The notes: generated from the letters alone by a model not told the origin. DNA of 44,260 bases from Lachnoclostridium sp. An181 (GCF_002160325.1 NZ_NFKJ01000017.1:1-44260); one strand, 5' to 3'. Positions 26,029-34,859 are shown, numbered from the stretch's first letter. Translations and numbers: made by a program.

Positions 26029-29000
26029 CTATCTTTTCTTTCTTCTCATCACCAAAACCGTTGCTGCCAGCCCCATTGCTGTCAAAGACGATGCTCCTGT
26101 TGCACTGGATGCATCTCCTGTCTTCACAGATTTTATTACAGTTTTGCCGCGCGTCTCATCTGCTTTCACACTGTCAGAGTTTTCTGCACTGTTTCTCTGA
26201 GCACCGGTTTTGTCAGTGGATACGGCATTTGCCACCAGTCCATCCAGTGCATTTTCAAGATTTACGGCCGCATCCTCCACTTCTTCTTTTGTTGCCCTGT
26301 CATCTGTATATACATTTTTTGCCTGTGCAAGAGCGGCTCTCATCTGTACAAAACTTTCGGTTTCATAGTTTTCCCCTTTTAATACACTTGCACTTTGAAT
26401 CAGTGCTCCAAGCGCATCTTTGTCCGGTATCAGCCGCAGTTCGCTCATTTCCTTTAACAGGGCTGTCCATACAGCATCCACTTCTGTCTGCATTGCATCC
26501 TGATCCGCATAGGTCTTTTCTGCCATGTTCAGAGCATCTTCAAATCCTTCTTTGCTCTCTTCAAGATAGAGGTTTAAATCCAGTCCATTTGCCATTTCGA
26601 TCACTTTTCCAAGATCAGTCTTATCTCCCTGTTTAAATGACAAGTACTGCATGATACTGATAATATCCCTCCAGCTTTGGTCTACCATGGCCTGGGTCAC
26701 AGTTTCATCGCCAGCCAAAACTTTCGCAAGGATTTCCTGCCCATTGGACACTGCCATCTGGAATCTGTCCGCCACGGATGAGATGACTCCATCTGTATCC
26801 GCTGTTTGGGCAAGTTCAAGCGCATACTTCAATACTGCTGTGGAAATTTCCGTCTCTTCCTGCACTGCTTTTTGTCCTGTAAAATCCAGTTCTGACACGT
26901 ATGTCCACTGTTTTCCTTCAGAACCTTCCTCTTCCATCAACCATGTATTATGAATGGTCAGTTTTATATACCTTCCGGTCAGCACCTGGCCAAAAGATGC
27001 AACTGCGTCTTCCTGATCCGCAAAACTTCCTTGCACCTTTTTGCCTTCACCATTTCCTGCTTTCAGCAGTTCCAGGTCATTGGAAACCTCCACTGTAAAG
27101 TCTTTGATATAATCTCTCTCCCCACGTCCAAGTCTTCGGATTCCACTTAACTCATACTTATCTCTCAGATCAATAATAATGGAATGCGGAAACGGATATG
27201 CTGCCTCACCATTGCTGTTTGTCCAGTTTGTATGCCATGCTGTGGAAGTATTTCCATCGATCGCTTTTTCCGGTGCATACAGTCTGGACTCACCATAGTC
27301 TCCTTCCCCGTGGTCTCCATGCCAGCTATCGCACTCTGCAACAGTAAACGCACTTTTATCAAGAAATGTCCACTGTCTGCTGCTCTCCAGTCTTTCCATG
27401 AGGTATGCAATCTCCGCGCAGAATACCTGCTTTTCCTCTGTCGTCTGTGCTGTGTTTGCCTGTTCCACCTGTTCTTTTAATCTGGCTGCGATTTCCTCAT
27501 CGTATGTAAATCCTTGCTGTGCGGTTTCGTATTCCTCCAGCATGCTCTCTGCCTGGGAGATCAACTCGTTTAGTTTTGCATCGTAATCCGTGGTGTCTTC
27601 CTCATATACAGCGGTTCCATAGATTGCAAGAATCTCATCATCCGTAAGCGCGCGGTTCCACATCTGAAGATTGTCCATCAGAAAGTCCGGACAGCGGTAA
27701 TTTCCGGTTCCGTCTGATCCGATTTTTACAGAATAGTCCGTCTGCATGGAACCAATGGAGGAAAGATCTTTGTTCGCACTTTCTTTTCCGTCAATGTAGA
27801 TCTTTGTCACCTGCTCTGTTCTGTCAAAAGTTACTGTAACCATCTTCCAGTTTCCTGCAAAACTGTCATATCCATCATAATCAATTCTTGTGCTGCCATC
27901 CGCTGCATTCACCCCGACAGAATTTAAATTGCTTAGCCTGAATCCTACATACCATCCAGGATTGCCGCCGCTGCTCCAGTTTTTATTGCTGATAATGGAA
28001 GAATCTCCATTAGCACTGTTGGAGTAAATCCAAAAGTTCATGGTCAGGCTGTCATTCTCATCAAGATTCATGGCATCATTCTTTCCAAGATCAACGTAAT
28101 TTTTGCTGCCGGATGCGATATGGATTGCTTTTCCCTTGAAACCGTCTTCAAATGTCACGCTGCCTGAACTCTTCGCCGTAATCTTTCCTTCACTGTCTGT
28201 CAGATCCGAATTGTCAAAGTTCATGTCCACAAACTTTCCATCTTCGATCGTCTCAGGCAGTGTATTTGGAAGTTCTTCGCTCTCCCCGCCTGTCTTGAAT
28301 ACCATATCCTCCACTTTTGATGCATTGTCAAAAGAATCATAGGCCTGTACGATGACACGATACCTTGTATTTTGTTCTAATCCGGAAAGATAAAACTTCA
28401 TCTGTTCCGGATAAGGTCTTAAATAGTATCTGGAGTACGCCTCAAAACTTCCGGTCACTCCTTTTGGGATTTCATATGAAGAGTCCCCTGCATAATCATA
28501 ATTCTCCGGAAGTACTTTGTAGCTTGCGTCTTCATTTGTCAGAAAGTCTTTTACTGTCACTTTATAGTATTCTACAAGCTGATCATCCACTGCCTGATCA
28601 AATACAAGATTTGCCGTTGTTTCTCCAACTTCCTCCACAGATAATTTTGCATCCTCTTCAAACCAAGGGGAAACTTTATTGCGTTTCTCTGTTGTATACT
28701 GAAAACCTTCTTTTCCTTCTTCTGTGTTGATCACCCAAGGGATCCCCATCCAACGCTCATTGGTCACATCAAATCTGCGGATGACCGTGGAACCGTCTTC
28801 CATGACAGATATAAAGTTACATGTCAGCTCATAGTGCCGATCCTCCATATTTCCCTGCACCCAGTTGAGCACTTCATTTTCGATCGTCCTGGAGTCATCC
28901 ACTTCCAGATAATCCATGGAGCCATTATTCACCACCGTAAAATTATCCTGATAGATACCATCTTCCACTTCAGATCCATAGTGAGAATGTGCAGTCATAA

Positions 29001-29757
29001 CGATTGCCTGAGGCCAGTCTGCCAGCGCCTTCTGAAGATACGCCGTCGTATTTCCGATATCCTGATAACTTCCCGTTGTTGTCCCGGACACACCTGTGTG
29101 GATCTGAATAAAGATCGGTTTTCCCGGATCATAGTCCTCCCTGCTTTCGATCTCCTTCAGAGTGTCCCTCAAAAAAGCATCGTATGTGGATGCAGAACGA
29201 TAATCCAGCGTAATAAAATCAAAACCATTGATATTAACATAGAAATTATTGTATCTGTTTCCTTCTTTTGACTTATAATGCCAGTACTGCTCCCATCCTG
29301 CCTCGTCAAAAACTTTCTCCATGTTCGCCTGAATATCGTGGTTTCCTGTCGCAAACTGTACTGGCAGCGTGCCAAATGTTTCCTCAATAAGCTGTTCCAC
29401 TGCTGTATAAAACCGAACGCTATTTCCCGGCTGTTCCTCTCTTTCATTTGCCTCCACATCACCGTCCAGCAGTACCGTATTGGCATCAAACCCAATCTTT
29501 TCTGCCCATTCGTCAATGTTTTCAAACGCCCATTTCTTTGATTCATAGCTTGCTACATGAGTGTCAGACATACTGATAAACTCCAATGCAGCATCCTTTT
29601 CATTGTACGAATTGTTTGCCTCATCTACCATCTCCTGTGTAAGAGCCACAGGTTGTTCCATTTCGGCTGCCCTAGCATTTGTCTGCCATGCCGGCAGTCC
29701 TGACACGAGCATTCCCGCCGCTAAAACTATGCCAAGCAATTGCTTTCTTTTCATCAT
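26029..29757 (-). CDS. Secreted, wall-anchored metallophosphoesterase with LamG, F5/8C and FIVAR modules
   Basis: A 1242-residue exported protein. Order: signal peptide (1-31); calcineurin-like phosphoesterase (about 58-330) with metal-ligand motifs SDTH (Asp65, His67), LDGD (Asp100), GNHD (139-141), QIHTG and AHSH; fibronectin III-like region (380-490); LamG-like lectin fold (505-715); short helical linker; F5/8C discoidin domain (about 800-960); helical units ending in FIVAR (975-1185); and KSVKTGD plus hydrophobic helix plus RRKKR. The sequence cannot tell whether it cleaves phosphate monoesters, diesters or nucleotides. GGAGG lies 4 nt before the first ATG and 7 nt before a second ATG (29754), either of which may be used. 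The C-terminal third is homologous to that of the GH20 protein. Confidence 0.9.
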   Translation of the reverse strand: MMKRKQLLGIVLAAGMLVSGLPAWQTNARAAEMEQPVALTQEMVDEANNSYNEKDAALEFISMSDTHVASYESKKWAFENIDEWAEKIGFDANTVLLDGDVEANEREEQPGNSVRFYTAVEQLIEETFGTLPVQFATGNHDIQANMEKVFDEAGWEQYWHYKSKEGNRYNNFYVNINGFDFITLDYRSASTYDAFLRDTLKEIESREDYDPGKPIFIQIHTGVSGTTTGSYQDIGNTTAYLQKALADWPQAIVMTAHSHYGSEVEDGIYQDNFTVVNNGSMDYLEVDDSRTIENEVLNWVQGNMEDRHYELTCNFISVMEDGSTVIRRFDVTNERWMGIPWVINTEEGKEGFQYTTEKRNKVSPWFEEDAKLSVEEVGETTANLVFDQAVDDQLVEYYKVTVKDFLTNEDASYKVLPENYDYAGDSSYEIPKGVTGSFEAYSRYYLRPYPEQMKFYLSGLEQNTRYRVIVQAYDSFDNASKVEDMVFKTGGESEELPNTLPETIEDGKFVDMNFDNSDLTDSEGKITAKSSGSVTFEDGFKGKAIHIASGSKNYVDLGKNDAMNLDENDSLTMNFWIYSNSANGDSSIISNKNWSSGGNPGWYVGFRLSNLNSVGVNAADGSTRIDYDGYDSFAGNWKMVTVTFDRTEQVTKIYIDGKESANKDLSSIGSMQTDYSVKIGSDGTGNYRCPDFLMDNLQMWNRALTDDEILAIYGTAVYEEDTTDYDAKLNELISQAESMLEEYETAQQGFTYDEEIAARLKEQVEQANTAQTTEEKQVFCAEIAYLMERLESSRQWTFLDKSAFTVAECDSWHGDHGEGDYGESRLYAPEKAIDGNTSTAWHTNWTNSNGEAAYPFPHSIIIDLRDKYELSGIRRLGRGERDYIKDFTVEVSNDLELLKAGNGEGKKVQGSFADQEDAVASFGQVLTGRYIKLTIHNTWLMEEEGSEGKQWTYVSELDFTGQKAVQEETEISTAVLKYALELAQTADTDGVISSVADRFQMAVSNGQEILAKVLAGDETVTQAMVDQSWRDIISIMQYLSFKQGDKTDLGKVIEMANGLDLNLYLEESKEGFEDALNMAEKTYADQDAMQTEVDAVWTALLKEMSELRLIPDKDALGALIQSASVLKGENYETESFVQMRAALAQAKNVYTDDRATKEEVEDAAVNLENALDGLVANAVSTDKTGAQRNSAENSDSVKADETRGKTVIKSVKTGDASSATGASSLTAMGLAATVLVMRRKKR

Positions 29758-29816
29758 GTCTCCTCCCTTTCATAAATATCTTGACAATTGCCAGCATAGC
29801 AAACCTATATTAAAAC

Positions 29817-29860
29817 AAAAAATGGGCTGGAGTAAAATTACCGTAAATTTTCTCCAACCC
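29817..29860 (-). terminator. Terminator of the small PepSY gene
   Basis: Imperfect stem GGGCTGGAGTAAAATT/AAATTTTCTCCAACCC; on the minus strand it is followed by ATTTTTTG. It isolates the small PepSY gene from the metallophosphoesterase gene. Confidence 0.75.
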
Positions 29861-29874
29861 GACTTTTCCCATTT

Positions 29875-30171
29875 TTAATCTATATATTGCCCTGTTCCGC
29901 TCTCAATCTCAGAAATTCCTCCGAAACCTCCAATTTCAATTTTGTACCATCTGTCCCCGTTTTCGATCACAAATCCGTATTCATTCCAAAGCCCTTCACT
30001 GCTCACCTCTTCAGACACAATATCCCCGCCTCCGCTCTCTTTCAGCGCAATATCTCTTGCCTCTCCTGTACTCACTCTAAGCGTCATGATCAAAATGAAC
30101 GCCACTGCTGCAATTACTACAACTGCTCCTACAATAATACCGATCATTCCTTTTTTAGAAAACTTCTTCAT
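29875..30171 (-). CDS. Small membrane-anchored PepSY-like protein
   Basis: A 98-residue protein: short basic N-terminus (MKKFSKKG), one membrane helix (about 9-30), then a single extracytoplasmic PepSY-like domain (STGEARDIALKES...WYKIEIGGFGGISEIE). AGGAAGG precedes the ATG. It stands alone between two terminator/promoter boundaries. Its promoter has the same repeat spacing as those of the response regulator (10921-11595) and the PepSY lipoprotein (8824-9450), so it may belong to the same regulon despite being 18 kb away. Function unknown; modulation of a sensor kinase is possible. Confidence 0.82.
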   Translation of the reverse strand: MKKFSKKGMIGIIVGAVVVIAAVAFILIMTLRVSTGEARDIALKESGGGDIVSEEVSSEGLWNEYGFVIENGDRWYKIEIGGFGGISEIESGTGQYID

Positions 30172-30206
30172 AATTGATTCCTTCCTTTCTTATCTGTTCT
30201 ACTGCC

Positions 30207-30239
30207 ATTATAGATATGGATTGTTAAAGAAAGATTAAA
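30207..30239 (-). promoter_or_regulatory. Promoter with 11-bp direct repeats upstream of the small PepSY gene
   Basis: Minus strand: TTTAAT (30239-30234), TTTAAC (30228-30223) starting 11 bp later, then exactly 10 bp to TATAAT (30212-30207). Same geometry as at 9505-9537 and 11644-11676. Confidence 0.6.
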
Positions 30240-30252
30240 AGCGAAAAATTTT

Positions 30253-30792
30253 TTATAACTCAATGATCTTCGCCCTGTGCCGGATATATGGAAGGAACTT
30301 CTGCAAAAGGTCGGCTGTCTTCATCTTCAGATGGCTTGTATTGATACCCGGATTGCATCCAAACCACTCTTCATCCGCCACTTCCTTGTCCAAGATCAGC
30401 TGTACATAGTCGTCCTCATCCTGGACAAGTCCCATCACGGACGCTGACCCTGGTTTTGTTCCAAGATACTTTTCCATCAATTCTCCAGGCGCAAAAGAAA
30501 GATGGGAGACTCCTATCTTCTTTTCCAGCATTCCGGTATCCAGAGCTTTCTTTGCCGGCATCACCACAAGAAAAAAACTCGTCTTCTTTTTATTGCACAA
30601 AAAAATACTCTTTCGTATCTCCACCCCAAGTGCCTTGTCAATTTCTTCACACTCTTCCATCGTCTCCACAACATCATTGTCCACTCTTTCGTAGGAAATT
30701 TTCAGCTTATCCAGTGTCTGATAAACTTTTTTCTCAAGTGGGATTCTTTCGTCCGTTGGCGCTGTTGTATAAATTTCGCTGATTTGTACCAT
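30253..30792 (-). CDS. YbaK/ProX-type aminoacyl-tRNA deacylase
   Basis: A 179-residue cytosolic protein of the prolyl-tRNA-synthetase-associated (INS/YbaK) fold. Motifs include SIFLCNKKKTSFFLVVMPAKK, KKIGVSHLSFAPGELMEKYLG and the PGSASVMGL segment typical of ProX/PrdX proteins, which hydrolyse mischarged tRNAs such as Ala-tRNA(Pro). AGGAGG lies 8 nt before the ATG. Monocistronic, divergent from the superoxide dismutase gene. Confidence 0.88.
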   Translation of the reverse strand: MVQISEIYTTAPTDERIPLEKKVYQTLDKLKISYERVDNDVVETMEECEEIDKALGVEIRKSIFLCNKKKTSFFLVVMPAKKALDTGMLEKKIGVSHLSFAPGELMEKYLGTKPGSASVMGLVQDEDDYVQLILDKEVADEEWFGCNPGINTSHLKMKTADLLQKFLPYIRHRAKIIEL

Positions 30793-30836
30793 TTACTATT
30801 CCTCCTTGTACCCTCTACATTTTACTCTTATCCTTT

Positions 30837-30864
30837 ATGGTAGCACACCTAGTATTTGTGTCAA
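30837..30864 (-). promoter_or_regulatory. Promoter of the YbaK/ProX gene
   Basis: Minus strand TTGACA (30864-30859), 16-bp spacer, TACCAT (30842-30837), 44 bp before the ATG. Confidence 0.6.
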
Positions 30865-30971
30865 GATTTCCAAGGAAAAATCATTTTCCCAGTATTTTTA
30901 TAAATCCTGTCATGAACGCCATTCTCCTCCAATATACTGTCTAGCAGATAAAACAAAATCGGAGGATTCCC

Positions 30972-31601
30972 ATGTCTCATTCACAATGTTACCCTTTTAT
31001 TAATACTCCTCTGCCATATGAATACAGCGCATTGGAGCCTTATATTGACGAAAAAACCATGCATCTGCATCACGACCGGCATTTGCAGACCTACATTGAC
31101 CGCCTGAATGCAATTCTAAAAGACCATCCAAGACTCCAGTCCTGGACTTTGGAAAAACTTTTGCAAAACTGGTGCATCCTGTCGTGCGATCTAAAGGTAC
31201 CTGTCCGCAACAATGCCGGAGGAGTGTACAATCATCAGTTTTTCTTTGACAGTCTTACTCCGCACTGTCCTTTTTTGCCGTCCTTACATTTGGTTCAGGA
31301 AATACACAGCCAGTTTTGCGGTTTTGACAGGTTTTTGACGCTGTTCAAAGAATCCGCTCTGGCTGTCTTTGGCTCCGGCTACGCATGGCTTGTTCTCGAA
31401 AAGAGAAGACTTAAAATCATAACAACTGCAAATCAAAATACACCGAATCTGCAAATGCAGACACCGATTTTTAACATTGATGTCTGGGAGCATGCGTACT
31501 ATCTGAAACATTATAATGAGCGCGCTGCGTATGTAGACGATTGGTTCCAGGTACTTGACTGGAAGAAGGCAGATGAACGGTTTGAAGGAGCAATGATGTA
31601 A
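30972..31601 (+). CDS. Fe/Mn superoxide dismutase family protein, divergent
   Basis: A 209-residue protein of the Fe/Mn-SOD fold, expected to convert superoxide to oxygen and peroxide in the cytosol. The four metal ligands are recognisable: His33 in MHLHHDRHLQTY, His in VYNHQFFF, and Asp and His in NIDVWEHAYYLKHYNERAAYVDDW. Several second-shell positions differ from the canonical family: HHQTY is HLQTY, GGHxNH is GGVYNH, and the following Trp is Phe. Activity is therefore likely but not certain. GGAGG lies 6 nt before the ATG; a TATACT about 30 bp upstream may be its -10 box. It stands alone, divergent from the deacylase gene. Confidence 0.88.
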   Translation: MSHSQCYPFINTPLPYEYSALEPYIDEKTMHLHHDRHLQTYIDRLNAILKDHPRLQSWTLEKLLQNWCILSCDLKVPVRNNAGGVYNHQFFFDSLTPHCPFLPSLHLVQEIHSQFCGFDRFLTLFKESALAVFGSGYAWLVLEKRRLKIITTANQNTPNLQMQTPIFNIDVWEHAYYLKHYNERAAYVDDWFQVLDWKKADERFEGAMM

Positions 31602-31610
31602 AGTCGCAAA

Positions 31611-31636
31611 AAGGGATTGCCAAATGGCAATCCCTT
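31611..31636 (+). terminator. Terminator hairpin after the superoxide dismutase gene
   Basis: Perfect 11-bp stem AAGGGATTGCC/GGCAATCCCTT with an AAAT loop, 10 bp after the stop. The tail (ATATTTAT) is only moderately T-rich. Confidence 0.7.
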
Positions 31637-31706
31637 ATATTTATGCCTATGAAAATCCGATAGCCAAAATGTAGCCAAATTTTTACTACCTCGTTTATTA
31701 CTTTTT

Positions 31707-34400
31707 TTAATCGCAATCAGATTTTTTACGTTTTAAAAATATGCAAGTCACACCGACACCACCAAGTACACCTATCACTCCCAGAACTATCCAGACGATA
31801 TTCAACATAGATTTTGAATTGCCTTGACCGATAACATAGTAACTTAAATGTGATGTTTTAAAAATCAAAAAACCATTATCTAATGTGGAATCTAATTTTG
31901 TTAATTCATCATTCTCTTCAATTCTGTAAACACTACATTTCCTTCTGTCAACACTATCAGGAACAGGCATCCTAACTTCAATTTCTCCATCTGGTTGAAT
32001 TTCTACACCTTTTTCTCTAAGCGTAATATTATAAACATTATAATTTGTCATTTTTTCATTGATTGAATCTGGAAGTTTCTCTAATTCCTCATCTCTTTTG
32101 ACTATATACGCATCTAAAACTGTATCATTATTAAAATCACTTTGTTGTGTAACAGTGACTGAACTATTAGCCACGAAATTCTGCATTCCATGTTTCGTAG
32201 TATGTATTTCCATTTTTCCTCTATCAATATTGTACTGATAATCAGTCAGCGGCCATGCTGTTGCTAATATCTGATCAACAAAATTTACAATCTTATACTG
32301 AGGAACAACTGTTGTGAATGCTGTATCTGCAACATTATATCCCATTCCTTTCAGTACATTAAGTATTATATCTGCTGCATTGATATCTAAATTTTGAAAT
32401 AAATTAGACACAGTTTCATAAACATCAAATATTGAATCTGCTGAAACCGAAAAAGCTATCGCTGTTGAAATATTTTCGGAAGTTTCCTTGATTAACTCTT
32501 GTACTATCGTTTTTTCTGTTTCTTCATCAGAAATAGATTTGATTAGGGAGTTTACCAATGCACTCATTAACTCTTTAACAGTAGCCGCCTGCGCATCAAT
32601 TTTTAAGTCAATTGTTGAAGCTGCACACACTGTCCGAACAAATGTATCAACCCCCATATATAATGTAGAAAAATTTGATTCATTACCATCTGAGGTAATA
32701 ATAATTTCCGCATTTTCCGGAATATCTTCAAGTGTTACAGGTGTGTGTTTTGCATTACTCTCTTTTGTATAAAATGGAGTATCGCCATCAAATATATCCT
32801 TAATATCCAACCACACATACTTAAATCCATTTATTACTTTTTCTATTCCCGAACTATCGGACCTCGGATCCAACGGTACTAGTTTTATAAGTGTATCCTC
32901 TTCATCGTAAACCTCAACCACACCATATGCATAAGAAGTGTTATAAGCATTGAAGGTTATATCATGCATACCATCATTGTCTGTTGTACATTTATAATCT
33001 GCCACATAGATACTTCCACTGGACTCATACGGTATTGGAAAAGTTGAGCATCTAAAATAATTACATTTATTTTCTACTGTAATAGGTATTGTAATTTTAG
33101 CTCCACTCGACTTTTCTGTAAAAGTCAATTCTGCTGTTCCCTTCTTTAATCCTTTAACTGTTAATATTTGAGATCCTTCTGACTTTTGAGTATCAGTCAT
33201 TTCAATTATTGATGGATTACTAATACCTAACGCATATTCCTCTATTGGTGTATGATTACCATTTACAGACAATTGAAAAAGAATTTTTACTTCCTGTTCT
33301 ACGCCAATTGTCGAATCTGGATAAGCTGTATATGCTTTTATTTTCGCTCCTTCGTAATTTTCTATAGCTTCTATAATCCCGTAATAATCACATAGTCCAT
33401 TTCCAACATAATGTCCTGATTCATTATCAAATTCCGCTCCGTCATATGGATTAATTGATTTTTTCTTATCATATACATCGTCAAGCAACTTCTGATACTC
33501 TGACTCAGAGGCAACTTGTTTTCCATTCCAATAATAGTTATATATTGGCATTCCCTCAGAATCAAATTGGATATTACTATTGTCTGGCGCACCAAATTCA
33601 CCTTCAGCAAGCAATACAAACTTTTCGTTTTCTATACAATATATTTTATCATGATAAACATCCATATGTCCTCCAGAGTCTATGAACAAGTTTTCTCCTT
33701 CTATATATGAAAAACCTGAAGCATACATTCTTTGCTCAATTACAGAATTGTCATAATAACTACAAAGTACAGATCCATACGCTATAATTCCAAAATCAAT
33801 ATATAATTCTGGAATTTCATCTCCATTAACATTTACTAATTTATATTCCCCACGATAAGAATCATACAACTCATCGTATATCTTAGCATTTTCATTAATA
33901 TAATCAATATATGCCTTTTTCCATCCCTCATTATACATCTTTTCTGGTTCTTCTTTACTATTTCTCCAAAAAGATATATCAGAAATACAGCTATTTTTTA
34001 CATGAAATATTATATTTAAATTCCCTTTTTTATATTCTTGCCATTCTGTATTCTCTTCTTGAAGTTTCCAACCTTCTTTCAGCAATTCATTTTTCGCCTT
34101 ATTATTTGTTTGTCCAACAAAAATATTAAAAATACTGTATTTTGATGAATCTATATAAATATCATCTACACTACTACTACCTTGATAATTTCCATATTGT
34201 ATTCCTTCTCCTAAAATCCATTTTTCATGATTTCCCACTTCATCTGTAGAAGTTCCACCTATCACTCCATACATATATTCAAACTCATCAATATACTTAC
34301 TCACATCTTTTGAGTCTGACAAATTACTTGCCATTACTTTTGTTGGACATGCACCTAATATTAAACAAATGCTTAATAATAAACTAATTATTCTTCTCAT
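31707..34400 (-). CDS. AT-rich membrane-anchored surface protein of unknown function with Big2-like domain
   Basis: An 897-residue exported protein I do not recognise as a named family. The N-terminus is a signal sequence with a possible lipobox LGAC (Cys18) followed by a possible signal peptidase I site (VMA). Residues about 25-330 resemble Lachnospiraceae secreted proteins with a calcium-loop-like VNVNGDEIPELY motif. A Big2/Ig-like domain lies at about 365-450. A helical stretch (about 610-760) is followed by a region ending SHLSYYVIGQ, common near the C-terminus of Firmicute surface proteins. A single membrane helix (about 865-890) and basic tail KRKK anchor it. Codon use is clearly more AT-rich than the neighbours, which suggests separate acquisition. 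The RBS GGGAGG precedes the ATG. No enzymatic motif seen. Confidence 0.8.
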   Translation of the reverse strand: MRRIISLLLSICLILGACPTKVMASNLSDSKDVSKYIDEFEYMYGVIGGTSTDEVGNHEKWILGEGIQYGNYQGSSSVDDIYIDSSKYSIFNIFVGQTNNKAKNELLKEGWKLQEENTEWQEYKKGNLNIIFHVKNSCISDISFWRNSKEEPEKMYNEGWKKAYIDYINENAKIYDELYDSYRGEYKLVNVNGDEIPELYIDFGIIAYGSVLCSYYDNSVIEQRMYASGFSYIEGENLFIDSGGHMDVYHDKIYCIENEKFVLLAEGEFGAPDNSNIQFDSEGMPIYNYYWNGKQVASESEYQKLLDDVYDKKKSINPYDGAEFDNESGHYVGNGLCDYYGIIEAIENYEGAKIKAYTAYPDSTIGVEQEVKILFQLSVNGNHTPIEEYALGISNPSIIEMTDTQKSEGSQILTVKGLKKGTAELTFTEKSSGAKITIPITVENKCNYFRCSTFPIPYESSGSIYVADYKCTTDNDGMHDITFNAYNTSYAYGVVEVYDEEDTLIKLVPLDPRSDSSGIEKVINGFKYVWLDIKDIFDGDTPFYTKESNAKHTPVTLEDIPENAEIIITSDGNESNFSTLYMGVDTFVRTVCAASTIDLKIDAQAATVKELMSALVNSLIKSISDEETEKTIVQELIKETSENISTAIAFSVSADSIFDVYETVSNLFQNLDINAADIILNVLKGMGYNVADTAFTTVVPQYKIVNFVDQILATAWPLTDYQYNIDRGKMEIHTTKHGMQNFVANSSVTVTQQSDFNNDTVLDAYIVKRDEELEKLPDSINEKMTNYNVYNITLREKGVEIQPDGEIEVRMPVPDSVDRRKCSVYRIEENDELTKLDSTLDNGFLIFKTSHLSYYVIGQGNSKSMLNIVWIVLGVIGVLGGVGVTCIFLKRKKSDCD

Positions 34401-34501
34401 TCCGCACCTCCCGCTGCTATTACATTCCTCATTTGTACTTCATACTATCTTACATTCCTTCCTTTTCTTTTTACAAACACCATTTTCTTAACCTTGATTC
34501 T

Positions 34502-34507
34502 ATTATA
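34502..34507 (-). promoter_or_regulatory. Possible -10 box of the AT-rich surface protein gene
   Basis: TATAAT on the minus strand about 100 bp before the ATG at 34400; no good -35 box at 16-18 bp. The sequence is nearly symmetrical (CTATTATACTAT on the plus strand), so a plus-strand start here is also possible. Confidence 0.3.
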
Positions 34508-34790
34508 CTATCCTTTATTAGTAATTACCATTACAACCAAAACCGTTGATAGAGCAAACGAATTGTCAGTTGACATGAAAAAGACTACTCCCGGATTGCA
34601 AGGATATTTCATACTGTAGAATTCTACGAGAGAGTTCCTTGCAGATTCCTTTACATATCTCTGTTTTTTTCTGTCCCTTTTCCTCTGCGTCCTACATCTC
34701 CCTTCCCTGCGGTAATTCACCAGGACGATTACCTTTTCCCAACTATAGTTGAGGATAACATATCACAGCCACATCTTGAAATGATTTTCC
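34508..34790. other. Non-coding intergenic region with pseudoknot and palindrome potential
   Basis: No supported gene lies between the surface protein and tuf. Read on the minus strand, GGTAAT/ATTACC (34733-34728 with 34716-34711) form a hairpin whose loop contains CGTCCT (34727-34722), complementary to AGGACG downstream (34693-34688), so an H-type pseudoknot is possible. Other symmetrical elements are CAACTATAGTTG near 34740-34751, GTAGAATTCTAC near 34616-34627, and GCAAGGA/TCCTTGC arms around the latter. This looks like a structured RNA or a relic, but I cannot assign a family or strand. Confidence 0.4.
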
Positions 34791-34798
34791 AAATCGAC

Positions 34799-34829
34799 AA
34801 AAAGCCCGAGAAACCTAAGTTTCTCGGGC
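34799..34829 (-). terminator. Terminator of the str operon (after tuf)
   Basis: Perfect 11-bp stem GCCCGAGAAAC/GTTTCTCGGGC with a 4-nt loop and TTTTTG on the minus strand, 31 bp after the tuf stop. Confidence 0.92.
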
Positions 34830-34859
34830 ATATATTTACAGTTATAATACAATCTTCAA

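Noticed and set aside
34508-34720. 70-codon minus-strand open frame (starts MNYRREG)
   Set aside because: No proper RBS, very Arg/Lys-rich start then unrelated hydrophobic tail, and it lies across the palindromes; more likely non-coding structured DNA.
34680-34790. Cobalamin or other known riboswitch in the tuf-downstream region
   Set aside because: Some short purine-rich similarity, but no conserved box I could place; kept only as an unnamed structured region.
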